Part shown: positions 33,967 to 42,135 of the stretch, piece after piece
Layout: every line of letters begins with the position of its first letter
How positions within the stretch are numbered: the stretch's first letter is position 1
Origin: Herbiconiux sp. A18JL235
GTDB lineage: Bacteria; Actinomycetota; Actinomycetes; Actinomycetales; Microbacteriaceae
Length of the DNA: 64,000 nt
Assembly: GCF_040939305.1 (NCBI RefSeq)
Contig: NZ_CP162511.1
Coordinates: forward strand, 62,001-126,000
Direction of reading: 5' to 3'
Notes under the pieces: model-generated
Databases searched by the model: none
Seen by the model: only the letters and a program-made list of their open reading frames with translations
What the model was told of the DNA's origin: nothing
Made by a program: the position numbers and the translations under genes

Positions 33967-34871
33967 GCGCGGTTGTCCTTCCGGTTGACCAGCCTCAGGA
34001 AGCCGAAGGAGAAGACGAAGCCGAGAACGGCGACGATCACCGCCATCGCGGCGGCGAGGCTCGGGTTCCCCTGGGCGAACGACTGGTTGTAGGCGGCGAG
34101 GTTGGGGGTGAAGTCGGAGCTGATCGCCGTGGTCAAGGGCCGCAGCACCAGCGGCTCCACGAACAACTGGAGTGTGCCGATGATGGTGAAGACGGTCACC
34201 AGGATGATCGAGGGGCGCACCAGGGGCAGCTTGATCTGCCAGGTGATCTTCCACTCGGAGGCTCCGTCGATGCGTGCCGCTTCATAGAGCTCGCTCGGAA
34301 TGGCATGCAGGGCCGAGATGAGGATCAGCATGTTGTAGCCCGCGAAGCCCCAGAGGGCGATGTTCGCGATGGCGAAGAGCACTCCGCTCGAGGAGAGCGG
34401 GTTGATGTCCACCCCGACCGCACCCAGCACCTGGAGCACGGGGCTCGTGGCGGGGATGTAGAGAAAGCCCCAGAGCAGGGCGGCGATGACACCGGGTACG
34501 CCGTACGGAACGAAGTACAGCACCCGGAAGAAGCGGGGAAGCCTCGCCCGTGCCGACTCCAGGAGGAGCGCGAGCCCGAGCGCCGTGACCACCATGAGCG
34601 GCACCTCGATCAGCGAGAACAGCAGCAGACGGCCCAGGCTCTCGACGAAGGAGGGGTTCGACAGGGCGGCGAGATAGTTGTCGAAGAAGACGAAGACCTT
34701 CTGCGGCGCACCGAATCCGAGGCCTGAGGCCTTCGTGGAGTAGAGGCTGTCGACGACGGCGTAGACGATCGGTGCCACGAAGAACAGCGCGAACATCACG
34801 AGGAAGGGGAGAGTGAGTACCACCAGGGCGGCGCGCGGGCGCCGACGGGGGGCGGGGGCGGTGGCGGTCAC
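33960..34871 (-). CDS. Carbohydrate ABC transporter permease (MalF-like)
   Basis: 303 residues, six membrane helices, EAA motif EAARIDGASEWKITWQIKLP. It pairs with the MalG-like protein downstream. GTG at 34871 is preceded by AAGGAG at a rather long 13-nt distance, so the start is not certain; an in-frame extension upstream has no family similarity. A strong hairpin lies between it and the binding-protein gene. Confidence 0.88.
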   Translation of the reverse strand: MTATAPAPRRRPRAALVVLTLPFLVMFALFFVAPIVYAVVDSLYSTKASGLGFGAPQKVFVFFDNYLAALSNPSFVESLGRLLLFSLIEVPLMVVTALGLALLLESARARLPRFFRVLYFVPYGVPGVIAALLWGFLYIPATSPVLQVLGAVGVDINPLSSSGVLFAIANIALWGFAGYNMLILISALHAIPSELYEAARIDGASEWKITWQIKLPLVRPSIILVTVFTIIGTLQLFVEPLVLRPLTTAISSDFTPNLAAYNQSFAQGNPSLAAAMAVIVAVLGFVFSFGFLRLVNRKDNRAW

Positions 34872-34906
34872 GGCGATGGCCGGGCTCCTTCGGGTCGGAA
34901 CGGGTC

Positions 34907-34938
34907 GGGGGTGGGGCGCCTCAAGGCGCCCCACCCCC
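34907..34938 (-). other. Intercistronic hairpin between binding protein and permease genes
   Basis: Perfect 14-bp inverted repeat: arms 34907-34920 and 34925-34938 (core GTGGGGCGCC/GGCGCCCCAC) with a 4-nt loop TCAA and no T-run. In sugar importer operons such a hairpin usually stabilises or partly terminates the transcript, so the binding protein is made in excess over the permeases. Confidence 0.65.
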
Positions 34939-34945
34939 GATGGTG

Positions 34946-36274
34946 TCAGTTGACGGAGATGCCCTTGGCCTTCAGGGCATCGACCATGTCGGTCTGTGTC
35001 TTCGTGAACGCTTCCGTCAGAGGCGTACCGGAGTCGACGGCGCTCTTGACGTTGTCGGTCAGCGAGGCGAACAGCGTCGACGACAGCGGCGGCCACTTCC
35101 ACGAGTTGTCGACCGCGGCGTCCGACTCCGCGAACACGTCCCAGATGTCCTGGCCGCCGTAGAAGCCGAAGACCTCCGGGTCATTCTGCAGGGCGGTGAT
35201 CTCGCTGGTGTCGGCGAGAGCAGGCCAGCCCGCGCCCACGTTGGTGAGGATGTTCACGCTCTCGGGATCGGAGCTCAGCCAGACCGCGAACTCCGCGGCC
35301 TGCTCGGGGTGCTTCGAGCCCTTCAGCACGGCCACTCCCGAGCCACCGGCCCAGGTCGCCGAGACGTTCTCGCCGGCCTCCCACTGGGGCATCGGGCCGA
35401 CCGCCCATTTCCCTGCGGTGTCAGGTGCGGTGCCGCGCAGAATCGCGTCTGCCCACGAGCCCGAGATCCAGGTCGCGATGTTGCCGTTCTGGATGTCGGC
35501 GTTCCACTCGCTCGAGAAGTCGGCCTCGATCTTCACGAGGCCCTCGTCGATGAGCTTCTGCCAGAAGGCGGCGGCCTTCAGGGTCGCGTCGTCGTCGATC
35601 GTCACGTCCCAAGCGTCACCGGAGGTGCCGAACCAGCTGCCGCCCGCCTGCTGCGAGAGGCCGATGAGCCAGGGCGCCTGGTTGTAGGCGAAGGCGGTGA
35701 TGTACTTGTTCGGGTCGGAGGCGTGGATGGTCTTCGCCGCCTCGTAGTACTCGTCCCAGGTGGTGGGGTACGCGATGCCGAGCGAGTCGAACAGATCGGC
35801 GCGGTAGAACTGGCCGAGCGGCCCGGAGGCCTGCGGCACCGAATAGACGCCATCGCCGAAGACGCCGGTGGCCCACTGCCACGGCACGAAGAGGTCTTCG
35901 GAGTCGTTCACATACTCGCTGATGTCTTCGACGGCGTCGTTCAAGAGGAAGTCGGGGACGGCGTCGTAGCCGAGGTGGGCGACGTCGGCGGGGTTCCCCG
36001 CCTGTACTGCGGAAAGCATCTTGGCGTAGCCGCCGTCGGGGCCCGCCGTGATGGTCTCGAGCGTGACGTGGATGTCGTCGTGGGCGGCATTGAACGCGTC
36101 GACGGCCTGGTCGATGTTCGGCACCCAGGACTGGAAGGTGATCTCGACGGGCGAACCGTCGGCGGAGGCGGCGCCCTCGCTCGAGGAGCACCCGGCGACG
36201 GCCGCCGTGAGGCCGATCGCGAGGAGGCCGGCCGTTGCCGCTCGGGCGGCTCGGCGGTGGATGAAGGCGGACAT
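34946..36274 (-). CDS. Carbohydrate ABC transporter substrate-binding lipoprotein
   Basis: 442 residues. Lipoprotein signal with VAGC (lipidated Cys near residue 29). The mature part is a family 1 extracellular binding protein (VEITFQSWVPNIDQAVDAFNAAHDD, AGNPADVAHLGYDAVPDFL). It captures a sugar or oligosaccharide for the two permeases downstream. GGGAG lies 5 nt before the ATG at 36274. An in-frame ATG at 36289 lies upstream of this ribosome site and would extend the protein by five residues. Confidence 0.92.
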   Translation of the reverse strand: MSAFIHRRAARAATAGLLAIGLTAAVAGCSSSEGAASADGSPVEITFQSWVPNIDQAVDAFNAAHDDIHVTLETITAGPDGGYAKMLSAVQAGNPADVAHLGYDAVPDFLLNDAVEDISEYVNDSEDLFVPWQWATGVFGDGVYSVPQASGPLGQFYRADLFDSLGIAYPTTWDEYYEAAKTIHASDPNKYITAFAYNQAPWLIGLSQQAGGSWFGTSGDAWDVTIDDDATLKAAAFWQKLIDEGLVKIEADFSSEWNADIQNGNIATWISGSWADAILRGTAPDTAGKWAVGPMPQWEAGENVSATWAGGSGVAVLKGSKHPEQAAEFAVWLSSDPESVNILTNVGAGWPALADTSEITALQNDPEVFGFYGGQDIWDVFAESDAAVDNSWKWPPLSSTLFASLTDNVKSAVDSGTPLTEAFTKTQTDMVDALKAKGISVN

Positions 36275-36729
36275 TGTGCTCCCTTGCAACTGTGATGCGG
36301 ACAGGCGTCGCTGCGTGCCAGAGCCACCCTAGATTCTGCCCGACCGGCGAGTACATGGCGGATGCGGCGCTGCACCTGGACGATTCTGCGATTTCCCGGG
36401 TGGGTGCTCAGATGGGGTGAGAGGGCGGCGATGATGAAGGCACCGGCAAGCCGACGAGCGCGTGGAGAAGAGAGCCGAGATGTCGGGAGTGACCCGCCCG
36501 CCGTGCGACCTGGAGCTCCATGCGCAAATAGAAGAGATGGTGCGGAGATCGTGGTCTCGACGCTGCGGCGCGCGCGCCGACCGGCAGCCATGGGCACTGC
36601 GGTGTTCTTCATCTCGGCGGGGGGATGGTCTCAGGTGACCGCTTCAACGCGGCCGAGATGCTTGCCGCACGGATCCCGCTCGGCTGCTGCGCCCGCTCGG
36701 GCAACCGACTTGAGCGGCCTACCTCCGAG
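36275..36729. other. Gene-poor region with esterase remnant and importer promoter
   Basis: 455 bp without an intact gene. The right part is the esterase remnant. The left part is the upstream region of the binding-protein gene and on the minus strand holds AATCTAGGGT as a possible -10 area. I see no other structure. Confidence 0.5.
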
Positions 36730-36838
36730 CTACCTTGTAGCCGGGAGTGCCGAGCTGTTCCGCGATGAGATCGTGGCTCTACCCCTCCGCGTAGGGGCGA
36801 GATCGTCGAGGTGCGCCGACGAACCGGCGACGCCGTAG
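36362..36838 (+). pseudogene. Remnant of an alpha/beta-hydrolase fold esterase
   Basis: The translated stretch RATDLSGLPPSYLVAGSAE followed by LFRDEIVAL matches the conserved C-terminal part of fold-3 esterases (consensus DLSGLPPtyi.vG..elFRDE.v), and upstream RPAAMGTAVFFISAGGWSQ resembles the region around the oxyanion HGGG, here SAGG. The Ser nucleophile GDSAG region between them is missing, and the frame diverges after LPLRV. The gene is therefore internally deleted and non-functional. The surviving frame is only 158 residues against about 300 for the family. Its 3' end overlaps the lipoprotein gene on the other strand. Confidence 0.7.
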
Positions 36839-37272
36839 AGTGCGTCGCCGGTGGCGACGAACACGGCGGGTCGCCCGTCGGGCGCGACGTAGAACACGCG
36901 GTCGCCCGACCCCGCCGCCGTGAACCCGAGCGCCTCGAGGATGCCGGTGACCTGCTCGAGCTGCCCCGCCGTCATGGGTGAGGCCGAGTACGTCGCGCCC
37001 TCGTCACCCTCGCCCCACCGGCAGCTCACCCCACCGGCCTGCCCGAACGCGGAGTACACCTCCGCCCACTCGTCATCCGCCCGCGGCCACCCCGCATCGA
37101 ACCCGAGCCCCGCCTCCTCCAGCGCCTCGAGCCCCTGGGCCGTCACCACCTCGTGACACGCCCCCTCCGACCCGCCCCCACCACTGCATCCGGCCAGTCC
37201 GAGAAGGCTCGCGAGAGCGGCCACCCCGCCCAGGCTGCGGAGCGTGGATCCGGTACGTTCGGTCGGACTCAT
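36730..37272 (-). CDS. Lipoprotein of unknown function
   Basis: 180 residues. Lipoprotein signal with LAGC (lipidated Cys near residue 27), followed by a Gly-rich linker and a compact domain with two Cys (GACHEVV, VSCRWGEG) that may form a disulfide. The ATG at 37272 overlaps the stop of the 53-residue lipoprotein gene and has GGGAGG upstream, so the two are coupled. The last 30 or so residues (AHLDDLAPTRRGRATISSRN) are read through the antisense strand of the esterase remnant, which suggests that a rearrangement replaced the original end of the gene. Confidence 0.75.
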   Translation of the reverse strand: MSPTERTGSTLRSLGGVAALASLLGLAGCSGGGGSEGACHEVVTAQGLEALEEAGLGFDAGWPRADDEWAEVYSAFGQAGGVSCRWGEGDEGATYSASPMTAGQLEQVTGILEALGFTAAGSGDRVFYVAPDGRPAVFVATGDALYGVAGSSAHLDDLAPTRRGRATISSRNSSALPATR

Positions 37273-37430
37273 CTGTCCTCCCGGCGCTGCTGGGTGGTGG
37301 AGGTCAGCTGGTCGGAGCATCGCGGATCGGGGGTCGCGGCGGTGGTGACCTCGGAGCTGCACCCGGTCAAGCAGCCGACCGCGATCAGCCCGCACCCCAC
37401 TAACACCGCGGAGAGTCGAGAAATGTTCAT
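37269..37430 (-). CDS. Small lipoprotein, 53 residues
   Basis: Begins MNISRLSAVLVGCGLIAVG, with lipobox LTGC (lipidated Cys at residue 24), then a short Ser/Thr tail with one more Cys and a basic end. It is too short for usual gene finders, but three signs support it: a proper lipoprotein signal, a TGA that overlaps the ATG of the next lipoprotein gene, and TATCGT (37437-37442 on the complement) 6 nt before its ATG. Probably forms a unit with the downstream lipoprotein. Function unknown. Confidence 0.7.
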   Translation of the reverse strand: MNISRLSAVLVGCGLIAVGCLTGCSSEVTTAATPDPRCSDQLTSTTQQRREDR

Positions 37431-37474
37431 CAAGCCACGATAGCAGGGGTGGGAATGCTGGGGGAGGGCTGAGA

Positions 37475-37495
37475 GTTGAGCCGATATGACTCAAG
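37475..37495. promoter_or_regulatory. HAIR operator 1 upstream of dnaK
   Basis: GTTGAGC (37475-37481), 7 nt, ACTCAAG (37489-37495). The consensus HspR site is CTTGAGT-N7-ACTCAAG; the right half is perfect and the left half has two changes. It is one of two sites before the dnaK operon, which encodes HspR itself. Confidence 0.85.
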
Positions 37496-37537
37496 TTTTA
37501 CGAAGCGGACTTGACGCGGCATCCGCTCAGTGGTGAA

Positions 37538-37558
37538 CTTGATCTCACAAGGCTCAAG
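37538..37558. promoter_or_regulatory. HAIR operator 2 upstream of dnaK
   Basis: CTTGATC (37538-37544), 7 nt, GCTCAAG (37552-37558). Imperfect HspR half-sites, 63 bp from the first site centre to centre, which would allow cooperative binding over six helical turns. A TTGACG (37511-37516) between them could be the -35 box. Confidence 0.75.
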
Positions 37559-37610
37559 TCTTGGAAGACTTCAGACATTCAGCAGCACCAACAGAAGGAG
37601 AACAGCCACC

Positions 37611-39476
37611 ATGGCTCGTGCAGTAGGCATCGACCTCGGAACCACCAACTCGGTGGTCTCCGTGCTCGAAGGTGGGGAGCCCACCGTCATCGCGAACGCC
37701 GAGGGTTTCCGCACCACCCCCTCGGTCGTCGCCTTCACCAAAGACGGCGAGGTGCTCGTCGGCGAGACCGCGAAGCGCCAGGCCGTCACCAACGTCGACC
37801 GCACCATCTCGAGCGTGAAGCGCCACATCGGCACGCCCTGGACGACGGAGATCGACGGCAAGAAGTACACCCCGCAGGAGATCTCGGCCCGCATTCTCGG
37901 CAAGCTCAAGCGCGACGCGGAGAGCTACCTGGGCGACACCGTCACCGACGCGGTCATCACCGTTCCGGCGTACTTCAACGACTCCGAGCGTCAGGCCACG
38001 AAAGACGCCGGTGAGATCGCCGGCCTGAACGTGCTGCGCATCATCAACGAGCCCACCGCGGCGGCGCTCGCCTACGGCCTCGACAAGGGCAAGGAAGACG
38101 AGCTCATCCTGGTCTTCGACCTCGGCGGCGGTACCTTCGACGTCTCCCTGCTCGAGGTGGGCAAAGACGACGACTTCTCCACCATCCAGGTGCGCGCCAC
38201 CTCGGGCGACAACCGCCTCGGCGGCGACGACTGGGACCAGCGGATCGTCGACTACCTGATCAAGCAGTTCAAAGACACCACCGGTGTCGACGTCACGAAC
38301 GACAAGATCGCCAAGCAGCGCCTCAAGGAGGCCGCCGAGCAGGCCAAGAAGGAGCTCAGCTCCGGCCTCTCCGCCAGCATCACCCTGCCCTACCTCTCGC
38401 TCACCGAGAACGGCCCCGCGAACCTCGACGTCACGCTCACCCGTGCCAAGTTCGAGGAGCTGACGAGCGACCTGCTCGCCCGCACGGAGAAGCCGTTCAA
38501 AGACGTCATCGCCGAGGCCGGCGTCTCGGTGAACGACATCTCGCACGTCGTGCTCGTGGGTGGTTCCACCCGCATGCCCGCCGTCGTCGACCTGGTGAAG
38601 AAGCTCACGGGCGGCAAGGAGCCCAACAAGGGTGTGAACCCGGATGAGGTCGTCGCCGTGGGCGCTGCCCTCCAGGCCGGCGTGCTGAAGGGTGAGCGCA
38701 AGGACGTCCTGCTCATCGACGTCACCCCGCTCTCCCTCGGCATCGAGACCAAGGGCGGCATCATGACCAAGCTCATCGAGCGCAACACGGCCATCCCGAC
38801 CAAGCGCTCCGAGACCTTCACCACCGCCGACGACAACCAGCCGTCGGTTGCCATCCAGGTGTTCCAGGGCGAGCGCGAGTTCACCCGCGACAACAAGAAC
38901 CTGGGCACCTTCGAGCTCACCGGCATCGCGCCGGCGCCCCGCGGCATCCCGCAGGTCGAGGTGACCTTCGACATCGACGCGAACGGCATCGTGCACGTCT
39001 CGGCGAAAGACAAGGGCACCGGCAAGGAGCAGTCGATGACCATCACGGGCGGCTCCTCGCTGCCCAAGGAGGACATCGAGCGCATGGTGCGCGAGGCCGA
39101 GGAGCACGCCGCCGAAGACAAGAAGCGCCGTGAGGCCGCCGAGGTGCGCAACCAGGCCGAGTCGCTCGCGTACTCGACCGACAAGCTCATCAAGGAGAAC
39201 TCCGACAAGCTGCCCGACGACGTCAAGACCGAGGTGCAGGCCGACGTCGATGCCCTGAAGTCCGCTCTCGCGGGTGAGGACGACGACGCCGTGAAGAGCG
39301 CCTTCGACAAGCTCAACGAGAGCCAGCAGAAGCTCGGCCAGGCCATCTATGCTTCTGCCCAGGCAGACGCTGCCGCCCCCGCGGGCGACGAGGGCCAGCC
39401 CACCGAGTCGTCGAACGACGACGACGTGGTCGACGCCGAGGTCGTCGAAGACGAAGACGAGCCGAAGGACAAGTAA
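37611..39476 (+). CDS. dnaK: Molecular chaperone DnaK (Hsp70)
   Basis: 621 residues, usual length. ATPase motifs are [11 protein letters not shown] at the start, [15 protein letters not shown] and [14 protein letters not shown]; the substrate-binding domain and helical lid follow, ending in an acidic tail ([19 protein letters not shown]). It folds and protects proteins with GrpE and DnaJ, and with HspR as co-repressor it feeds back on its own operon. AGAAGGAG lies upstream of the ATG. Two HAIR operators precede it. Confidence 0.98.
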   Translation: MARAVGIDLGTTNSVVSVLEGGEPTVIANAEGFRTTPSVVAFTKDGEVLVGETAKRQAVTNVDRTISSVKRHIGTPWTTEIDGKKYTPQEISARILGKLKRDAESYLGDTVTDAVITVPAYFNDSERQATKDAGEIAGLNVLRIINEPTAAALAYGLDKGKEDELILVFDLGGGTFDVSLLEVGKDDDFSTIQVRATSGDNRLGGDDWDQRIVDYLIKQFKDTTGVDVTNDKIAKQRLKEAAEQAKKELSSGLSASITLPYLSLTENGPANLDVTLTRAKFEELTSDLLARTEKPFKDVIAEAGVSVNDISHVVLVGGSTRMPAVVDLVKKLTGGKEPNKGVNPDEVVAVGAALQAGVLKGERKDVLLIDVTPLSLGIETKGGIMTKLIERNTAIPTKRSETFTTADDNQPSVAIQVFQGEREFTRDNKNLGTFELTGIAPAPRGIPQVEVTFDIDANGIVHVSAKDKGTGKEQSMTITGGSSLPKEDIERMVREAEEHAAEDKKRREAAEVRNQAESLAYSTDKLIKENSDKLPDDVKTEVQADVDALKSALAGEDDDAVKSAFDKLNESQQKLGQAIYASAQADAAAPAGDEGQPTESSNDDDVVDAEVVEDEDEPKDK

Positions 39477-39479
39477 CCC

Positions 39480-40061
39480 ATGACTGACGACAACACCGAC
39501 GGTCGTCAGCCTGCTGACGAGTCGGGGGCCTCTGCCGAGGAGACCCCCGACTCGTCCTTCATCCAGGCTGAGGGACCGGATGTGGAGACCTCGCTCTCCG
39601 ACGCCGACCTGTCGTTCCTCTCGGGCCAGAGCTCGGCCGAGGAACTGGCGGCCGAGCGGCTCGCCGATCTGCAGCGCGTGACGGCGGAGTACGCCAACTA
39701 CCGCAAGCGCACCGAGGCGAACCGCGAGATCGAGCGCGAGCGCGCGGTCGGCGAGGTCGTGAAGGTGCTGCTGCCCGTGCTCGACGACCTCGACCGGGCC
39801 GCCAAGCACGGCGACCTCGAGGAGGGCGGGCCGTTCACGGCCATCGCCACGAAGCTACGTTCCGGCACCGAGCGCGTAGGACTCAAGCCCTTCGCCGCGG
39901 CCGGCGAGGAGTTCGACCCTCAGATCCACGAGGCGATCTTCCAGCAGCCGAGCGACGAGGTGACCACGGCGACCATCGCCGACGTGGTCGAGTCGGGCTA
40001 CTACCTGGGTTCCACGCTGCTGCGCGCCGCCAAGGTCGTGGTGGCGGTGCCGAATGGCTAG
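39480..40061 (+). CDS. grpE: Nucleotide exchange factor GrpE
   Basis: 193 residues. An acidic disordered N-terminus of about 55 residues, a long helix (RLADLQRVTAEYANYRKRTEANREIERERA) and the C-terminal beta domain (EFDPQIHEAIFQQPSDEVTTATIADVVESGYYLG) are all typical. It releases ADP from DnaK. It starts 3 nt after the dnaK stop and overlaps dnaJ by 8 nt. Confidence 0.97.
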   Translation: MTDDNTDGRQPADESGASAEETPDSSFIQAEGPDVETSLSDADLSFLSGQSSAEELAAERLADLQRVTAEYANYRKRTEANREIERERAVGEVVKVLLPVLDDLDRAAKHGDLEEGGPFTAIATKLRSGTERVGLKPFAAAGEEFDPQIHEAIFQQPSDEVTTATIADVVESGYYLGSTLLRAAKVVVAVPNG

Positions 40062-41040
40062 CCAGGACTGGTTCGACAAAGACTTCTACAAGGTGCTCGG
40101 GGTGTCGAAAGACATCTCCGACGCCGAGCTCAAGAAGGCCTATCGCAAGCTGGCGCGCAAGTACCACCCCGACTCGAACCAGGGCGACGCCAAGGCCGAG
40201 GCGACCTTCAAGGAGATCAGCGAGGCCTACTCGGTGCTCTCCGACGCCGAGCAGCGCAAGGAGTACGACCAGATCCGCGCCATGGGCTCCGGCGCCCGCT
40301 TCACCGCGGGCGGCGGCGGCCAGGGCGGCGGCTTCGAAGACGTCTTCGGCGGCATGTTCGGCGGCGGCGGGGGTGGTGCTCGGGGAACGAGCTACAGCTA
40401 CCAGCAGGCACCGGGCGGCTTCGACGACATCCTCGGCGGCATGTTCGGTCGCGGCGGCGGCCGTGGGGGCTTCGGCGCCTACGGCCCCACCCGCGGCCGC
40501 GACGTGACGGCGCGCACCACGATCGACTTCGTGACCGCGGTGAAGGGCGACACCATCAAGCTGCAGACGGCGGATGGCAAGCCGATCACGGTGAAGATCC
40601 CCGCCGGTGTCGCCGACCAGCAGAAGATCAAGCTGCGCGGCAAGGGCGAGCCCTCGCCCGACGGCGGTGAGGCGGGCGACATCGTGCTCACCGTCACCGT
40701 GCGGAAGCACCCGGTGTTCGAACGCGACGGCCTCAACCTGCGCGTGAACGTGCCGGTCACCTTCGTCGAGGCCACACTCGGTGCCACCATCGAGGTGCCC
40801 ACCCTCGGCGGCAACCCGGTGAAGCTCAAGGTCGCCCCCGGCACTCCGTCGGGTCGCGTGCTGCGGGTCAAGGGCCGCGGCGTCGAGACCTCGAAGGGCA
40901 AGGGCGACCTCCTCGCCGTCGTGCAGGTGGCGGTTCCGTCGCACCTCACGGCCGAGCAGCGCGAGGCGCTCGAGGCCTTCCACTCGGTCGAACCGGCCGA
41001 GAACCCCCGAACCGAACTCCTCGCCAAGGCGCGGGAGTGA
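40054..41040 (+). CDS. dnaJ: DnaJ co-chaperone, class B (no zinc finger)
   Basis: 328 residues. J domain with HPD (residues about 5-70, ARKYHPDSN), then a Gly/Phe/Arg-rich region, then the two C-terminal beta domains (TARTTIDFVTAVKGDTIKLQ, HPVFERDGLNLRVNVPVTF, GRVLRVKGRGV). There are no CxxCxGxG zinc-binding repeats, so it is a class B or CbpA-like DnaJ of the actinobacterial DnaJ1 type. It stimulates DnaK ATPase activity and delivers substrates. Confidence 0.96.
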   Translation: MASQDWFDKDFYKVLGVSKDISDAELKKAYRKLARKYHPDSNQGDAKAEATFKEISEAYSVLSDAEQRKEYDQIRAMGSGARFTAGGGGQGGGFEDVFGGMFGGGGGGARGTSYSYQQAPGGFDDILGGMFGRGGGRGGFGAYGPTRGRDVTARTTIDFVTAVKGDTIKLQTADGKPITVKIPAGVADQQKIKLRGKGEPSPDGGEAGDIVLTVTVRKHPVFERDGLNLRVNVPVTFVEATLGATIEVPTLGGNPVKLKVAPGTPSGRVLRVKGRGVETSKGKGDLLAVVQVAVPSHLTAEQREALEAFHSVEPAENPRTELLAKARE

Positions 41041-41045
41041 GGTGA

Positions 41046-41084
41046 GGTGACGGATGCTGGGGCCGGCCCGCAGCATCCGTCACC
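41046..41084. other. Long perfect hairpin between dnaJ and hspR
   Basis: Arms GGTGACGGATGCTG (41046-41059) and CAGCATCCGTCACC (41071-41084), 14 bp, with an 11-nt GC-rich loop. No T-run follows. It lies inside the heat-shock operon and could terminate part of the transcripts before hspR. Both arms carry the CGGATGC/GCATCCG heptamer that is over-represented in this window. Confidence 0.65.
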
Positions 41085-41141
41085 ATCCCTTCACGACGAG
41101 TAGGACGAGCCGGCACGACACCCCGCTGGGAGGCGGACCCG

Positions 41142-41573
41142 ATGGACGAGGTCGACGAGAACTCGCCGCTGTTCGCGATCGCCGTGGCGGCCGAGCTCGC
41201 GGGCATGCACCCGCAGACCCTCCGCCAGTACGACCGCATCGGGCTGGTGAGCCCCACCCGCACCGCAGGCAAGTCGCGGCGCTACTCGATGCGCGACGTC
41301 GTGCAGCTGCGTGAGGTGGCGCGCCTGTCGTCGGAGGGGGTGTCGCTCGAGGGCATCGCGCGCATCCTTCAGCTCGAGAACCAGGTCGCCGGGCTCACCG
41401 CCCGCGTGCGCGAGCTGGAGTCGGCGCTCGCCGAAGAGGTGCTCAACCGGCCCGGCCGGCGCGTCTTCGCCGCCGGTGTCGAAGGCGAGGTCATCTCGTT
41501 GAAGCACGGCACCCGCACCCAGCGGCGCACCGAGCTCGTGGTGTGGCGGCCTCGCGACCGCGACGGGCGTTGA
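41142..41573 (+). CDS. hspR: Heat-shock repressor HspR (MerR family)
   Basis: 143 residues. The N-terminal winged helix-turn-helix (LFAIAVAAELAGMHPQTLRQYDRIGLV, SPTRTAGKSRRYSMRDVVQLREV) is that of HspR. It binds HAIR sites (CTTGAGT-N7-ACTCAAG), with DnaK as co-repressor, and two such sites lie before dnaK and a perfect one before clpB. GGGAGG lies upstream of the ATG. It is the fourth gene of the operon it represses. Confidence 0.96.
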   Translation: MDEVDENSPLFAIAVAAELAGMHPQTLRQYDRIGLVSPTRTAGKSRRYSMRDVVQLREVARLSSEGVSLEGIARILQLENQVAGLTARVRELESALAEEVLNRPGRRVFAAGVEGEVISLKHGTRTQRRTELVVWRPRDRDGR

Positions 41574-41604
41574 CGCCGGCGCTCCCAGCCGCCATCCTGA
41601 GGGG

Positions 41605-42135
41605 ATGACGAATCCTCGACTCGCGGGTGTCGTCGTCTTGCCGACGACATCGAAGTGGCGTGCGCGCGCGGCGGGTCTCGTGGTGGGCGTCGCCTTGTCG
41701 GTGCCGGCGCTCGTCATCGAGGCCGTACTCCTCGACGCCTTCGTGGGCGGCCACGAGGCCGTGCTCGAATGGTCGTTGCTCATCGCGATCGCCTGCGCCA
41801 CGGGGGCAGGCCTACTCGGCCCGTGGCTCCTGCTGCGTCGGGCTCCCGGAGTGGCGCGGCCCTGGGCGACCACGGTCGTCTCATTCGCCGTGCTGGTGCC
41901 GTGCGTCGCGGTGGTGCACGGCGTCATCGGTGCCGCGGGTGCGGTCGCGTACCTGCTGAGCATCGCCGTCATCTGGTCGGGCCAGCTCTTCGTCACCATC
42001 GCGCCCGTGTGCGCCGCGGTGGGGCTGCTCCTGTCGGTAGCCGTCTCCGTTCCCGTCGTGCCGGCGGTCACCCGGTCGTTCGTGCGGCGAGCCGAACGCG
42101 ATCAGGTGGCACCGCTACGGTTGAGGGGTGGCTGA
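41605..42135 (+). CDS. Small polytopic membrane protein of unknown function
   Basis: 176 residues with five or so hydrophobic helices and a basic C-terminus (RSFVRRAERDQVAPLRLRGG). I recognise no family. The ATG at 41605 is preceded by CATCCT plus 6 nt and also by GAGGGG, so both leaderless and ribosome-site starts are possible. It overlaps the methyltransferase gene by 8 nt. Confidence 0.65.
   Translation: MTNPRLAGVVVLPTTSKWRARAAGLVVGVALSVPALVIEAVLLDAFVGGHEAVLEWSLLIAIACATGAGLLGPWLLLRRAPGVARPWATTVVSFAVLVPCVAVVHGVIGAAGAVAYLLSIAVIWSGQLFVTIAPVCAAVGLLLSVAVSVPVVPAVTRSFVRRAERDQVAPLRLRGG

Noticed and set aside
33960..35102. Longer start for the MalF-like permease at 35102
   Set aside because: The extra residues overlap the binding-protein gene and are not hydrophobic or conserved; GTG at 34871 begins the family-like part.
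36362..36838. Functional esterase gene
   Set aside because: The nucleophile region is missing and the oxyanion motif is changed (SAGG), so only a remnant is left.
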